6,491 bases of DNA. Origin: Geothermobacter sp964501815 (GTDB lineage: Bacteria > Desulfobacterota > Desulfuromonadia > Desulfuromonadales > Geothermobacteraceae). Below are positions 6,241-6,491 of this stretch, in pieces. The stretch spans positions 1 to 6,491 of the forward strand of contig CAZCUR010000109.1 in the NCBI GenBank assembly GCA_964501815.1, in the 5' to 3' direction. A program made the position numbers and the translations under genes. The notes under the pieces are model-generated. The model had not been told where the DNA came from. It did no database searches and saw nothing but the letters and a program-made list of their open reading frames with translations. Each line of letters begins with the position of its first letter. Positions within the stretch are counted from its first letter, which is position 1.

Positions 6241-6491
6241 ATGCTGACCCGAACCCTGACTGCCCTTCTGACCGTGACACTGCTGATGACCCCGGCCCTG
6301 GCCTTCGACAACGGCGAGGTTCGGCTGGAGGCCGGCTACCGTCTGACCGACGCTGACGGCGCGGCACGGGTCAGGCCCTACGATCATCTGACCAGCTCAC
6401 CGATCATCAACCTGCTGGCCAACCGCTACGGCCAAAACGGCCACCTCAATCTGGACGCCTGGCTGCGCAGCGACCGTGACTACATGGTTGA
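6241..6491 (+). CDS. Outer-membrane beta-barrel protein, probable MtrB/PioB-type porin of the conduit (5' part)
   Basis: The gene runs off the right edge: 83 complete codons are visible and no stop is reached. ATG 6241 is preceded by AGGAGGAG (6229-6236), a strong Shine-Dalgarno. The first 21 residues form a Sec signal peptide (Arg-4, a Leu/Thr-rich core, then PALA), with cleavage likely between A21 and F22. After it come alternating polar/hydrophobic strands with aromatics (EVRLEAGYRL, GHLNLDAWLR), typical of a beta-barrel, and a DADG ... YDHL ... SSP stretch like the N-termini of MtrB/PioB proteins. In this family the barrel surrounds the decaheme cytochrome so electrons can cross the outer membrane. 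Position 30 bases after an MtrA/DmsE cytochrome gene is the main support. The family call rests on context and a short N-terminus, so a different barrel class remains possible. Confidence 0.72.
   Translation, partial: MLTRTLTALLTVTLLMTPALAFDNGEVRLEAGYRLTDADGAARVRPYDHLTSSPIINLLANRYGQNGHLNLDAWLRSDRDYMV

Noticed and set aside
5206..6387. 393-codon minus-strand frame over the cytochrome gene
   Set aside because: The + strand has ten haem motifs and proper Shine-Dalgarno sites; the antisense product looks like a composition artefact.

Overview
The window is high-GC, densely coded DNA with every supported gene on the + strand. It probably comes from a Desulfuromonadales-type bacterium (Geobacter/Desulfuromonas/Pelobacter relatives). 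This is inference, resting on a sulfur-assimilation cluster next to a lipoprotein decaheme cytochrome and an outer-membrane barrel gene, plus a SAM-I riboswitch controlling a methionine gene. No marker gene fixes the taxon.

Left part (1-3305), making sulfide and cysteine. The window opens inside cysN (ATP sulfurylase large subunit, 3' part only). The CysN carries a C-terminal tail that reads as a worn-out APS kinase (CysC) domain without its Walker A loop. A short leader with a possible internal promoter and two nearly concentric inverted repeats leads to a siroheme/4Fe-4S sulfite reductase (971-2308). A 43-base gap with a good Shine-Dalgarno follows, then cysteine synthase cysK (2352-3305). 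Together these take sulfate through activated sulfate and sulfite to sulfide and cysteine; the APS/PAPS reductase step is not in view.

Middle (3306-3878), a 573-base non-coding regulatory stretch. It holds an AT-rich possible promoter, a structured segment I cannot assign (3394-3548: a 9+3 bp hairpin, an 11-bp long-range helix and a 6-7 bp hairpin), a textbook SAM-I (S-box) riboswitch (3565-3666) with its terminator (3707-3736) and visible antiterminator pairing, then an inverted pair of three-unit 8-mer repeats (3749-3838). It controls a MetI/MetB-type cystathionine gamma-synthase/O-acylhomoserine sulfhydrylase (3879-5027), so the sulfide/cysteine made upstream feeds methionine synthesis, switched off by SAM.

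Right part (5028-6491), a separate unit for electron transfer across the outer membrane. After a 193-base gap with a possible promoter comes a 329-aa decaheme c-type cytochrome of the MtrA/DmsE family with a lipoprotein signal and an unusual CX3CH first heme site. Thirty bases later begins a secreted protein, cut off by the window end, which resembles the N-terminus of an MtrB/PioB-type outer-membrane barrel. This looks like the start of a porin-cytochrome conduit operon.

The best candidates for something undescribed are the structured RNA-like segment ahead of the SAM riboswitch, the pseudo-APS-kinase tail on CysN, and the lipidated MtrA-like cytochrome with a CX3CH heme site.
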